A DNA stretch of 64,000 nucleotides from Trichopria drosophilae (Eukaryota; Arthropoda; Insecta; Hymenoptera; Diapriidae). Location of the stretch: positions 100,887,501 to 100,951,500 of the forward strand of contig CM059586.1 in the NCBI GenBank assembly GCA_030407085.1, read 5' to 3'. The notes under the pieces are model-generated. The model made no database searches. It saw only the letters and a list, made by a program, of their open reading frames with translations, and had not been told where the DNA came from. Position numbers and translations under genes: made by a program. Each line of letters begins with the position of its first letter. The first letter of the stretch is position 1. Of the stretch, positions 23,180 to 33,895 are shown piece after piece.

Positions 23180-23900
23180 CACTGTAAAAAATCCTGATGA
23201 AATTTACAACGTTGAACGTGGTAAATATGGAACCTACGATAAACATGGTAATTTTAAATCGCAAGCTGTAAAATTACTACGTTTAACGATGTAAAGTTAC
23301 TACGTTTTATGTAGGATTTTTACATTTGTGTTGTGTATTTTTACAAAATCATGTATTTTTCCTCCCCAACTGTAAAATTACAATTGCAGAGTAAAGCTAG
23401 TGAATCAACATTGAATGCGGTGTTTTACACCGCGCTGTAAAATCCCTACGCTTCATGTAGTAAATTTACATAACCTAGTAAACTTCATCTTATTTTTGGA
23501 AAAAATCCCTACGTTGTATGTACAGTAGTCCTCCTCTTAAGTCATCTTCCCTTAAGTCATATGCTCCCCGTAAGTCATATCTTTTGCTCCCCTAAGTCAT
23601 AATTTTATAGGTTATAAATCCTGATGCGTTCCTCAATCACGCGTTCTGTTTAAGGTAGCTCGCGTAACGTTTTGTATAAATATGTAACTAACAAATGTAT
23701 CAAAAATACCAAAAAATTACATTGCAAAACCATTGAAATTGAATGTTATGAAATATGACTTAAGAGTAGATGCCGCCATCTTGCTTGCCCCGACTGTATG
23801 ACTTTAGGGGAGCACTATACTGTATGTAGTAATGTTACCAACTTTTTGCCAAGGAAAAAATACAGCGCGATTGTAAAATTCATCAGGATTTTTTACAGTG
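23180..23900. mobile_element. MITE with CACTGTAAAAAATCC termini, copy 3, interrupted
   Basis: Its left end CACTGTAAAAAATCCTGATG and the right end CATCAGGATTTTTTACAGTG are exact reverse complements over 20 bases. Both flanking dinucleotides are CG (23178-23179, 23901-23902), where the sister copies have TA. It is split by a complete element at 23523-23822 inserted at a TA. Confidence 0.8.
23523..23822. mobile_element. MITE of the CAGTAGTCC / CTTAAGTCAT family, nested
   Basis: TA (23521-23522), CAGTAGTCCTCCTCTTAAG at the left, then direct repeats of CCTAAGTCATA words. The right end reads TGACTTTAGGGGAGCACTATACTG followed by TA (23823-23824), with a few changes from the left end. It sits inside copy 3 of the CACTGTAAAA family. 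Relatives: 24556-25264, 38128-38371, 52803-53014. Confidence 0.75.
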
Positions 23901-24529
23901 CGCTGAAATTCGAATGTAATCGTTTTGTTTGGTTATATTTGTGGACATTTCTGAAGATATACTTTCGACAAATTTGCAAGCTTTCAACCGCCATCTTGGC
24001 CGATGGCCCAATCAATTTTCTTCAAATGCACGCTTTAACTAGTTCGAAAATCAGCCATAAAAAAATGGCAGTTTTCTTAATTAGTAAAGAATTATTTCCC
24101 TCGATGGATACTTTGCAGTTAAGATGACGACAACGATGATGAAGATGATGATCGATTATCACGTGAGGTCCTTGCGTATAGGTTATAGGAGTTCAGTTAC
24201 ACATGTACCACGCACTCTGAAGGCGATCCTGACGCATTCTCGGCATGCATTACATGCAAGGAGAGAGCCAGATTGAATTAATCAGCAATAATATCGATTT
24301 CGACTCTAAATTCGACACGCTCTCGACCTACGACGATGACATTCTCCCGCCAAGATTACCGTCCCTGTGGTGTACACCACTTGACCTAAAAACTCCAGAT
24401 ACATACATACAACAATGTTTCACTTTTATTTTATAATTTTGAAAACAAAGTAAACTGTGGTCGAATATTTGTAAATTTTATTTTAAAATTATCTTCTACA
24501 TTATAAATGATTTGAAGTGGACATTATTA
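23901..24529. other. GC-normal patch with scattered coding-like fragments, no gene called
   Basis: From about 24118 to 24360 base composition becomes more balanced. Three different frames each hold a short protein-like string: an Asp-rich one near 24125, one with Cys pairs near 24190-24270, and MHYMQGESQIELISNNIDF from 24245. No splice scheme joins them. It could be a decayed coding segment or chance. Confidence 0.25.
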
Positions 24530-24555
24530 CAGTAGGACCTCTCTTATTCTAATTA

Positions 24556-25264
24556 CAGTAGTCCCCATCCTAAGTTATACTGTCGGTTCTTTCAAAATGG
24601 CGGACGATTCTCCAAAGTTATAGCCCCTCACTATCCCCACTCCCGTATCTTTGTTTATATCCATGCAATGGGTCCTTCTGTGTGCGAGTGTCGCGAAGTG
24701 AGTGTGGCTCAGCAAAACAATGTGGTGGGGGAAGGAGAGGAACAAACTGGTATAACTTTGGAGAAGGCCAATCTATAACTTAGGATAGACATATAACTTT
24801 GGATGGTATAACTTAGCCCGGGACGGTCACTGTGGGTCCTTTGGACCCAGTCATGTTTGAGGTGATCTAGATTCATGATACGATTCAAAATGGAATCTGT
24901 GGCGCTATTTGTTGTTGGCAGAGGGTACTGGTATTAATCCCCACCAAGTTTCGTAAGCCTACGTGGAGTCAAAGCGGCTGTAGACATTGTTTTGTTCAAT
25001 TTGACCATGTTATGACCAAGTCTGACCATAGTGCGATCGTACTTTCCTCGTGTCTTTTCGCTATTAAATAAATAAATAAGCATACAATACCCATTGTATG
25101 ACATAAAACAGACTTTAAACTAACTTGAACTCAAATTTTAAGTCATTTGGTCCAGCAGAGGCCGAATGACAACAACATTTCTGCTCTGGGTCCAGCGGAC
25201 CCAGTGTGACCGTCATGTTATTTTTTTGAGGTGTGACCGTCCCGGGTTAGGGTGGGGACTACTG
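24556..25264. mobile_element. CAGTAGTCCCC-family MITE (middle layer)
   Basis: CAGTAGTCCCCATCCTAAG at the left and GGGTGGGGACTACTG at the right, with TA on both sides (24554-24555, 25265-25266). The right terminal repeat is itself split at TTAG by the element at 24817-25246. Removing that restores an end complementary to the left one. Confidence 0.82.
24817..25246. mobile_element. CCCGGGACGGTCAC element with TTAG duplication (inner layer)
   Basis: The inverted ends CCCGGGACGGTCAC and GTGACCGTCCCGGG are flanked by TTAG on both sides (24813-24816, 25247-25250). Internally GTGGGTCCTTTGGACCCAG near the left and CTGGGTCCAGCGGACCCAG near the right extend the symmetry. CCC ends and a TTAG (one base from TTAA) suggest a piggyBac-type element. 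430 bp, no transposase. Confidence 0.78.
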
Positions 25265-25543
25265 TAGTAAAGTTTTTCAAGATGGCGCCGACCTCTCTTA
25301 TTCTAATTTTCCCCCACTTTCTTTGCTTGTGGGGGAACGATTAGAATAAGAGAGGCTGGACAATTAGAATAAGAAAGGCAATTAGAATAAGAGAGGTTCG
25401 AATAAGAGAGGTCCTACTGTATTGGCAGGGTGGTTGATACAATGCTTGGTCACTGCACAATGATTAGACACTTCATTTCAATATTATTATACCTAACAAT
25501 GTAGTAAAATACATGTACTAAAAACTTAAGGAGGTTGGTATGG

Positions 25544-26297
25544 TTAACCCATTAAGGCCTATACAAGGACACATTTTGAGCATCAGTTTAAACGTCGATA
25601 ATTTGCATATCAAAGCATTTGGAAAAATTTTACTCCCACTACTTCTGACGTAAAATATGCTCTTCCAGAAACTTTCAATAAAATTTCGATAAAATGAAAG
25701 TTATACACGTTTTTAAAAAACATTCTTTTTTAAATTTATTTATCATTCTAACATCACTTTCACCTGGAAATTGCATTGGGAAACATGTCTAAGGTAAAAA
25801 TATCGCGCCCATGGACCCTTAGGATTAAAACGTACCATGTTCTAATTTGATTTTCAAGATGGCGACTTCCGAAATGGCGCCTAGAAGCTCAAAAATCTTT
25901 TTAAAACTTAACAAATTTTTTTGTTGAAAACTATAGACTTTAGAGAAAATTTGTTAAGAACAAAAATGTCTTAGAATTGATTAAAGAACCTTCTCAAATT
26001 TTATCACAATGTATTTATACATTTTTTGCTTTTTTAAAAATTAAAAAAATCGAAATTTTTAAAAAAGTCAATTAGAAAATCTGAAAAATTTGAGAGGGTT
26101 CTTTAAGCAATTCTAAGACATTTTTATTCTTAGCAGATTTTCTTTAAAGTCCATATTTTTTAAGGAAATAAATGATTAAACTTTTCTAGATTTTAAGACT
26201 AATAAGTTTAATAATTTATTTCCTTTTCTTTTATATGCAAATTATCGACGTTTAAACTGGTGCTCAAAATGTGTCCGTTTAGGCCTTAATGGGTTAA
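25544..26297. mobile_element. Palindromic piggyBac-type MITE (CCCATTAAGGCC termini)
   Basis: TTAA (25544-25547), CCCATTAAGGCCTATACAAG at the left; GGCCTTAATGGG then TTAA (26294-26297) at the right. The symmetry continues inward (ACACATTTTGAGCA against TGCTCAAAATGTGT; TCTTAGAATTGATTAAAG against TTTAAGCAATTCTAAGA). No frame. Similar in build to 5702-7008, but with different terminal sequence after CCC. Confidence 0.85.
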
Positions 26298-26514
26298 GAA
26301 TTAACAAACAGATTCTGATGAAAAAATTACTAAATGATAATATGAATATAAAAATGATGGAAATCTGAATTCCCAGAAAATGTTGAGTCATTTATATACC
26401 TCAGTATTGAGAAATTATGAAAAACATTTTGTGCCTATTAACATGGTGTCTTATATAAAATGTAATTTTTCAAATCTTTATATGTGAGATTTGCACAGAA
26501 TTAACAAATAGATT

Positions 26515-27033
26515 TACAGTGGCCCTCCCTTTATTTTAACTTTTTGAGTCAAGGAACCACTGGCAGTATGAGAGAATAAAAACAGAGAAAGGAAATATGT
26601 ACAGTGGCCCTCCCCTTATTTTAACTGCGTCCTTTATTTTAACTTTTTTTCGTCCCTTAAGTTAACTTCTTCCCCTCATGAGTTCCCCCGCCATTCGCCA
26701 TTTGAAAGTATTCAAAAGAGTGCAGACTGCTGTTTGCACTTGCGCATACAGGGGAAGAAGGACCCTACTATATCTCCTTTCTCTGTTTTTATTCTCTCAT
26801 ACTGCATATGTCATACAGTGGTGGGGATGAAGGGAAGCGGTAAAATAAGGGGAGGGCCACTGTATAGTGGTCCTTATTCACCTGTATGCGCAAGCGCAAA
26901 CAGCAGTCCACACTCTTTTGAACACATTCAAACGGCGAATGGTGGGGGAACTCTTGAGGGGAAGAAGTTAACATAAGGGACGAAAAAAAGTTAAAATAAA
27001 GGACGCAGTTAAAATAAGGGAAGGACCACTGTA
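26515..27033. mobile_element. Interleaved pair of CAGTGGCCC MITEs
   Basis: Ends of one family occur four times: CAGTGGCCCTCCC from 26517 and from 26602, GGAGGGCCACTG ending 26862, and GGACCACTG ending 27031, each beside TA. The interior halves (TTTGCACTTGCGCATACAGG against CCTGTATGCGCAAGCGCAAA) are inverted partners spanning 26602-27031. A second inverted pair (ATGAGAGAATAAAAACAGAG against its complement) spans 26517-26862. The two intervals overlap without either containing the other. Confidence 0.7.
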
Positions 27034-27646
27034 CTTAAAATTAATGTTGATTAAAGAAAAATATATAATAAATATTCGAGAGAAAGAATTAGATCTTTAT
27101 TAGATAGAATTAGATAAGAGAACATCCATGAAATTGTTGTCAAAAGTTCATTATCATACAAGTTAGAAGCCATTATTAGACTTTCGAATGATACTGAACT
27201 AGTAAAAATTGGGTGAAAATTGCACTTGACTCCCTACGTACCATACCAACCTCCTTAAGGGTAGTTTCGAAAACAATTATATTTGTTGAATTGTAAAATA
27301 ACGCAAATAAATTAAATCTATTCGGATGATTTTTAATTAAAATTCAAATAAACAAAAGTGATATAATTAATAAGCGAATATAAGAACTATTAGTCATGAT
27401 TTCAATTTTAATTTCTTTAAAATACGAATAATCAACTTTTAAAAATGTTATCGCAGTCATTTAAAACTTATATAAATTTACGAGCCTCTTAAGTACTTAA
27501 CAAGTGTTTTTATTTTCACAGTTTCTTTAAAAACAAAAAATAAAGTGTACCATGATAAATGTATTATATTTTGAAAAATAATATAGGTTTTTTTTTTTTA
27601 ATCGAAGAATGTATAATTTTTATTGTTCTTCTCATTCAATATTCAG

Positions 27647-27684
27647 AAAGACACTGTGGATCCATCTATCAAAACCTTATTATT
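27647..27684 (+). CDS. Candidate exon 2 of the plus-strand chain
   Basis: A strong acceptor (TTCTTCTCATTCAATATTCAG, of which the last 15 bases are pyrimidine-rich) opens a 38-bp exon reading KDTVDPSIKTLL plus two bases, ending at TATT|GTAATC. Joined to the next exon, the split codon becomes TTC (Phe). The donor is the weakest point. Confidence 0.33.
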
Positions 27685-28471
27685 GTAATCGAAACTTTTC
27701 TCTGCTCATTATAAAAGTTTTAGTCACCACTTTGCCGAATTATGATTTAACTACTTCACTGGTTCCACAGTCTTCAATGAATTTACATGAAATTTAGTAT
27801 ACTATAGGTTTTTAAGTCCCTGAATACGAATCTGATGTCACATTTTTGAAAATCAATATGGTGGCAACAAGTTACATGCTTTTGAAGCCATTTTCTTTGC
27901 TACCAGTAAAGCAGTTAACAAAGGTTCTAAAATTAATTTTGTTTTTAACTAAGAAATATAAAATAACTTTTAATTTCAATATAAACGAAAGATTCTGAAT
28001 GGGTAAAAACAAAAGGTTTGTTCAAACATTTAAAATACCAATGAATTGAAGAAAGGGAAATAAAACCATTCATTCTTTTAATTTATTAAATTGTTTCATA
28101 GTGAATAAGCAAAAGACAGGTTTTAAAGCAATTTATTTACTTTTCAAGATTAATGTTACTTCTGACGTTACAAACTTATCTACACAATTCTGAAGTATTT
28201 GATTTTTGTAATGCCTACTATTGAAATGGCAAAAATTAATACTTTTTTATTGTAAGTATTAGATCGACGAAACAATTAAGGAACTCCAAGTTGATCATTT
28301 ATAAAGTTATAGTAGTGTATATAGTGTGTTTTGATATAAAACACCATGATTGGTGGTGGTGAAACTTTAGAAGAATACAAAGAAAAATAAGGGATAGAGA
28401 AGGAATCTTTCAATTGTTTTGTTTATATTTATTGTGCTTGTTTACTTGTCTGCATGTCATTGTATAAATAG

Positions 28472-28563
28472 CAATGCTGTTGATAAATATCAGTTAGATT
28501 GTGTCATGAAGAAGATCATCGAGGATTGGTGGCACTTCCAGTTCTGTATACTGCGATATCTGT
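28472..28563 (+). CDS. Candidate exon 3 of the plus-strand chain
   Basis: 92 bp starting after ATAAATAG with one base, then 30 codons reading NAVDKYQLDCVMKKIIED, WWHFQFCILRYL, and one base before an excellent donor (GTGAGT). The frame is also open upstream of the acceptor. The codon content (Trp-Trp-His, Met, Lys-Lys) is unlike the AT-driven frames around it. Confidence 0.38.
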
Positions 28564-28599
28564 GTGAGTCCTTTATTTTTTGTATATTTATTTACAATT

Positions 28600-28690
28600 A
28601 GTATCTTGTCTTGGGCAGGGTCTGTTTCCATAGCCCAACTGACGAGTCTGTGAGCAGACCTGGGACCTATCCATGTTTAATAAATAAAAT
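28600..28690 (-). repeat. Retroelement-tail-like repeat (CAGTTGGGCTATGGAAACAG)
   Basis: The minus strand reads CGTCAGTTGGGCTATGG then AACAGACCCTGCCCAAG. The same words occur on the plus strand at about 55225-55280 (CGGCAGTTGGGCTAAGTAAA, CAGTCCCTGCCCC). A GC-rich block ending in an AT-rich tail, found at two unrelated sites, suggests the 3' part of a LINE or SINE family. Confidence 0.45.
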
Positions 28691-30013
28691 GTATAGAAAT
28701 ATTCAACTACACATAAAATAAAATTTTTATTTGCGACCGTCAATCCTTTAATATTATAAAAGTCATTACAAGTAAATATAAAAATACTCACAATACTGAT
28801 ATTTTTCCAAAAACATAACTTAATTCAGCCTCGCAATAGAATGAAACAAGTTAATTCTTCTTTTATTTTCACATATACCAAATAAATTATTTTATCCTTT
28901 AATGCTTTACATATTAATAACATAATTCAAGTCATATTTTCTTACAAATAGACACTTTGATAAATTATCAGTCATTAACCAAATCAAAATTTGTTACAGC
29001 TTACTTTATTTAATGAAATGTTTCGTACATTATTTTATCGATTTTTGTATAAAATAACCAATTTCTTTCAAATCACCCTTATCACTCTTTATTTCAAAGT
29101 ACCATGTAATAAAAAAATATTAATATAGTACTGATATAAAATGTATAACCTTTTTATTTACTGATTTAATCTCGAACAGTTAAAATTTTTAAATTAAATT
29201 TTCACCCTTAATTTGACACAAATTGCAAAGGACAGATCATAAATAATTGCATACACAATCAATGTTTTTCATTAGATTTTTGTTTTGAACAAACATAATC
29301 AAATGAAAGTAATTTTTGAATATTTATTAAAGAAGATTGATTATATTGTAAATAGTCAATGTTGAAACTCAATCTCAGTTTCTACATGATAAACGAGAAT
29401 CATAGTTTCTGCATGACAAATGATTTGGAGTTTTGTCAATATCACTTGGAGTATACGAATTTAGACTTAGTCAGCAGAAAGAGTTTAACCATATAAAAAG
29501 TAGAAAAATTGAATAGACAAAAATAAAATAAAACATTTTTTAACACTAAGTTTTATCTCCATGAGTTGTATCATTTATTCAACCTGCTTGACTACTGGGT
29601 CAGACAATTTCTTAATCATTCGACCACTGGAATGCTTCCTTTAAACTTTTTAATAACATATCATAATACACTGCTTGTTAATTAATAAAGGTTCTGAAAT
29701 TAATCTTAAATACTTTATTTTGAATCTCATTTCTTTGTTTTATCGATCGTAATTAAAACACACAGGTAAATATATATAAAAACAATATATTTATACCATT
29801 TTGGTCTCTTGTTACCGTTTGGGTCCTCATCAGAATTAATTGGTTTTTGTTTCAAAACACACTATATAAAAGAAAAATCCTACCTGAAGTAATTTAGTAA
29901 AAAACTACAAGGTTAATTACATAATATACAACATTAAATTATATGTCGATATTAATGTTTTCCTCAAGTATCATGTCATATTCAGTGAGGTTATGTTGCT
30001 ATTATTCGACATA

Positions 30014-30245
30014 CAGTAGGACCTCTCTTATTCTAATTAGTAAAGTTTTTCAAGATGGCGCCGACCTCTCTTATTCTAATTTTCCCCTTACCCCCACTTA
30101 CTTTGCTTGCGAGCTTGTGATTCGTGGACAATGTTTTTCGTTGACTTTAGTGTGATAGTGGGAGAAGACTTGTGGGGGAAACGATTAGAATAAGAGAGGC
30201 TGGACAATTAAAATAAGAGAGGTTCGAATAAAAGAGGTCCTACCA
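30014..30245. mobile_element. CAGTAGGACC-family MITE, uninterrupted copy
   Basis: TA (30012-30013), CAGTAGGACCTCTCTTATTC at the left; AAAAGAGGTCCTACCA then TA (30246-30247) at the right, with two changes in the last three bases. The interior has AAGATGGCGCCGACC, CCCCTTACCCCCACTTAC and GGCTGGACAATTA. It gives the pre-insertion state of the nest at 24530-25419. Confidence 0.82.
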
Positions 30246-30677
30246 TATTTTGATGAATTATAATCGAACAATTAAAACTTTTATAATGTACATTTAGATG
30301 AAATGTAATACACGACAGTTAGTCAAAGTTCTTAATTATTATTTAAATAAATTAAGAAATGTTTATTTGTACATTTTTCGATTCCATTAATTAATTTTTT
30401 ATGGTCCTCATTTGTCACCGGATTTGGTAACCTTAATTATTATTCCAATAGTTAAGGTAAATTCACAATGTGAAGAATTTTTGCAAATATTTTCATTGTA
30501 AAGATATTAACTGTTATTTTAAGGTGTATACTGAAGTTCTTCATGTTAAATGCACAGTCCATAAACTGAAAGATGACGCTTGTAATAAATTTCGTGTTTT
30601 TGTCATGAACTGGTTTTATTCGAATAGTTAACATACTCAAAATAAAACTACTTACATTAAAGTAATATTATTATTAA

Positions 30678-30740
30678 GTGCCCTCGAGCGTGTGGCGGAC
30701 GAGAAAACGAAGCGAGGAAACGGTTGCTCCAAGGTTTGTT
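30678..30740. other. CpG-rich short patch in AT-rich DNA
   Basis: About 60 bases (CCCTCGAGCGTGTGGCGGAC…CGAAGCGAGG) stand out by CpG content. It is open in all three plus frames and ends at a possible donor (CCAAG|GTTTGT), but the acceptor side is poor. The neighbouring exon chain reads through without it. Confidence 0.2.
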
Positions 30741-31009
30741 CCTGGTTTTAAAAAGAGTTTTTTACTGAATTTTTCTTGGATACCGGATGAGTCATTTTGC
30801 AAGAATTTTGCCACTAAGAAGTATTTAAAAGTAAATAATAAAGTTAGGAATTACATGGGTTAGAGTACCTGTCATATGTACTCAATTGTCATCAGATTTT
30901 CGGGCATGTATTTTGATTAGGTTCATGTTTCTTGCAATTCTTCGCAGCAAACGTATCGTAACATTTCTGAGCAAATCTTGCATGGTATGGATGTTTTTTC
31001 AATTTGCAG

Positions 31010-31045
31010 GTTCTACCCAAGATGACAACTGGATTATAAAATTAG
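31010..31045 (+). CDS. Candidate exon 4 of the plus-strand chain (36 bp)
   Basis: The acceptor TTTTTTCAATTTGCAG and donor TTAG|GTAAGC are both near-consensus. The exon completes a Cys codon from exon 3, reads STQDDNWIIKL and leaves one base. The precise phase fit on both sides is the best argument for the chain. Confidence 0.38.
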
Positions 31046-32350
31046 GTAAGCATTAGAATAATAAATTGTTGAAAATTATGTAGTAAATTTACTCATGTAT
31101 AGTGGTAATTCGACAAGCTTGTTGTAGATCTATATTAAACATAGGGAAATTACAAAAACTTGTAAAATTACCATTGTATGTGGGTTCTTTCGTTACGGAT
31201 TTTTTTACAGTATACATACAATTGATGCAGGTTGGATACTCATTATACTTGTTGTCAGTATCGCTATTATGTTATGTAGAAAAAACAACTAACACCAGCT
31301 TGAATGGTATCGATTGTATTATGTGATAATCATATTGTAATACATTATACTAAATAATCTAAATCTGCTACATTTTAAGATAAAAATAGTAAAGGTAGTA
31401 AAATATTGTAATCATTCATATTAAGAGTCGAATGAGTTTTGTACATCAGGAAACCGTAATTTATTATTAATAACATTTATTATTAGTACCAAATATTTAT
31501 TTTTATTATAATTGCGATAATAATAAATGAAGAATTTTAAATTGTAACTCTTGGCTGATACAAAATCAAAATTGATGTCTTAATGATTTTTACAAATCAG
31601 GATCGTTAATTACGAACCCGTCTTTTTTATTAATTAAACTACTGTACTAAATGTACAAATTTATGAAAAAAATGTATTATATGATAAACAAAAAAGATAT
31701 ATTCAAGAAAATATCCTGAAAATTATTCCCTTACTATGTCTCAACTGCTAAATTTGATGAGAATCATTAACTTTGTCCTTACTTGTTGTTTGTTATCTTA
31801 TTTTTTACTCATATAGGATAGTATTGACTGTAAAGCGATTGGAAATATTTTTAAATATAATTCAAAATTTTCCCGTAAAAAACTGATCATTCCCTCACCG
31901 TTTTAAGATGTCTCAAGCGACCCGGCCCTGACATTTAGAGGGTACTTAAGGGCCATGTTCGATTTATTCATTTTTAGTTTTTTTTTTTCAATAGCGAATT
32001 TATATCATTTATTTTAGTCAATTTATATAAATATTTTTCATTATTAGTTGTAAATTTTACATACTGTATTTTTTTAATAAAAGTTTTATTTTGTTATGCT
32101 GTCCCTGAAAAGGAAAACATGACAAGAGCGCTTGAATATCTTTTCCAATAATTCAGTGATCGTATATTTTTAAAATCGTAACAAAATCATTATTAAATGA
32201 TTGATATACATGTGATTTTTTTACAAAAATCTGTCTTTCTAAAGTTTTGTTATTAAAATCGAAATGTCATTCTACACTGCATTACATGCATTATTATTAT
32301 GCTGTTCCATGTAAATCAGCATTACTTTAATATTTTTGTTCTCATTATAG
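31046..32350. other. AT-rich intron-like stretch between candidate exons 4 and 5
   Basis: At 31195-31215 there is a TTTTTTTACAGTA right-end word of the CACTGTAAAA family without a left partner. Otherwise nothing supportable. Confidence 0.4.
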
Positions 32351-32403
32351 TTACTTCGGTAACAGAGTCTGAAACTTTGCAGGATGATGAATGGAGTCAT
32401 TAA
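32351..32403 (+). CDS. Candidate terminal exon 5 of the plus-strand chain
   Basis: The acceptor TTCTCATTATAG is followed by two bases that complete a Val codon, then TSVTESETLQDDEWSH and TAA at 32401-32403. The acidic, hydrophilic tail is typical of a protein C-terminus. Downstream there are about 220 bases of non-repetitive, moderately GC-rich sequence and two AATAAA signals (32620 and 32648), as expected for a 3' untranslated region. The gene would lie antisense inside intron 1 of liprin-alpha. No product is recognised; the 5' end has not been found. Confidence 0.38.
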
Positions 32404-32619
32404 CTAGAATACAAAATATTTTTATGCAATTCTGTCATTGGGCGATTTTTGCTCGAGCCACCTTAAAGGTTTATCGTGCTTCACTACAGTTTTTTTGTAA
32501 ATGGCAACATTGTCCTTGACAACGTACACTATAGCGGGCTGTCATTCCTTCATGTAATGTAACCGGTAAGGACTTTTTTATTTAATAATCATAGCATACT
32601 TGTATACATTTCCGGTAGT

Positions 32620-32653
32620 AATAAAGTAATGTACACAATTCGTAAGAAATAAA
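32620..32653 (+). terminator. Candidate polyadenylation signals
   Basis: AATAAA occurs at 32620-32625 and again at 32648-32653, about 220-250 bases after the TAA of the terminal exon at 32351-32403. AATAAA is common in AT-rich DNA, so the value lies in its position. Confidence 0.3.
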
Positions 32654-33189
32654 GGTTTTATTTATAAGCTTCTGGCAATTTTGTTTCATTTCGTCATTCC
32701 CACATCATGATTCCCACATAAAATTTGTTGACGAGAGAATGATTCCTGTGCAGGAATGATGTATTTGTAATAAGTATAAGATATTTATATTTGTTTCATT
32801 GGTTTCAGTCGATAACGTTGAGATTTTAAAATTTTTTATCTTTATATTTAATTCAAACTCGAAAAAGTTGGGAACCATTATAATATTTTTATCAAACAAG
32901 ACATATATTAAGAATTGAGCAAAAAATATTCGATAATATGTTGAAAAAAAATTATTCACTCGATAAAGCTAAATTCGATTCTTCGATAATCTCTTAATAA
33001 TTTCGATATTACGTGAGTCCAAGGTATTTTAATTTGCTTTCTTTTTTGCCAAATTTTCGAAAACAAAGTGAAGAAAATCACGCTGGATCAATGCTATATC
33101 GAAATCTTGGCCTTTCGGTTTGTTGATTTTCGGAACCTTGTTCCCTGGCCTTTAAAAAGACATTGGTATATTCAAATTTGAAAAATCGT

Positions 33190-33375
33190 ATGATGCTGAA
33201 TCTAGCAGCTGATTCAAGAAAACTGTGGAAATGGGTAATTTCTTATTAAAAATTACTTGCTTTTAAACATTTTTAGACAAATTTTATACAAATAATTTGT
33301 TTTTGGCAATTTTAATGGCTGAAAACCATAGTTTTTTTTAATCCGATGCTGCGAATCTGCTGCTAGCTTCAGTCT
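33190..33375 (-). mobile_element. MITE with ATGACGCTGAAGCTAGC termini, copy 1 (reverse)
   Basis: ATGATGCTGAATCTAGCAGC at the left and GCTGCTAGCTTCAGTC at the right form the inverted ends. The interior (TTTCTTATTAAAAATTACTTG, GGCTGAAAACCATAG) is the reverse complement of copy 2. Ends are eroded and no duplication is visible. Confidence 0.7.
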
Positions 33376-33895
33376 TATAAAATAGTTTTAATTTAACCTC
33401 AAAAGTAGCGTTAAAGAACAATTAAAACTATTTTAAAATGTAATAGTAGATTTACATTAAAATATAATCGAAAATTGTAAATATCTTACGTTTTAATTGT
33501 ACAACTATTAAGTTGTAATTATTTAGCGCACTTGTACTATATAATGTGGTAAAATAACTTATATCGTAGTTTTATTAATCATATTTATATCCACGCTATA
33601 AAAAATAGAAATGAAATTTACATCTGTTGTAATTTTCATTCGCAAAATTTGATCATATTCTTAGTTTGATATTGCGATGTTTCAAAATTATGAAAACCAG
33701 AGGACAAAATATATGTCATCTTTTGTTTCCATTTTCTGTTATCTTCCGTTACCTAAATTTCGGACATTTATTTTGATTGCGAGTTGTACAATTTATTGTA
33801 AAATTGCAAGAAGCAGTATTTTTACAATTGAATTACCAAAAGTTGTACTCTACCTGGATTTTCTTCGTATTTACCACATAAAAGGAACATATTAA

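Larger units (their letters stand above)
24530..25419. mobile_element. CAGTAGGACC-family MITE (outer layer of a triple nest)
   Basis: TA (24528-24529), CAGTAGGACCTCTCTTATTC at the left; GAATAAGAGAGGTCCTACTG and TA (25420-25421) at the right. Uninterrupted relatives at 30014-30245 and about 34178-34396 show the original ATTAGTAAAG junction. Here that TA is split by the element at 24556-25264. The right part carries AAGATGGCGCCGACC, as in the sister copies. Confidence 0.85.
25526..27258. mobile_element. Outer TTAA element with GGAGGTTGGTATGG termini, hosting other MITEs
   Basis: TTAA (25526-25529) then GGAGGTTGGTATGG; at the right CCATACCAACCTCC then TTAA (27255-27258). Between them lie a second TTAA element (25544-26297), starting only 14 bases inside, and the CAGTGGCCC cluster (26515-27033). 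The element's own residual sequence is about 26298-26514 and 27034-27254. Confidence 0.7.
27259..30011. other. AT-rich sequence around candidate exons 2 and 3
   Basis: Apart from the candidate exons at 27647-27684 and 28472-28563 and a repeat tail at 28600-28690, the stretch is AT-rich with no clear element. A single diverged copy of the CGAATCTGATGTCA repeat lies at about 27780-27860. Confidence 0.4.

Noticed and set aside
30678..30733. CpG-rich 55-bp block as an extra exon of the plus-strand chain
   Set aside because: Including it breaks the phase between the exons at 28472-28563 and 31010-31045 in every frame tried, and its acceptor is poor.
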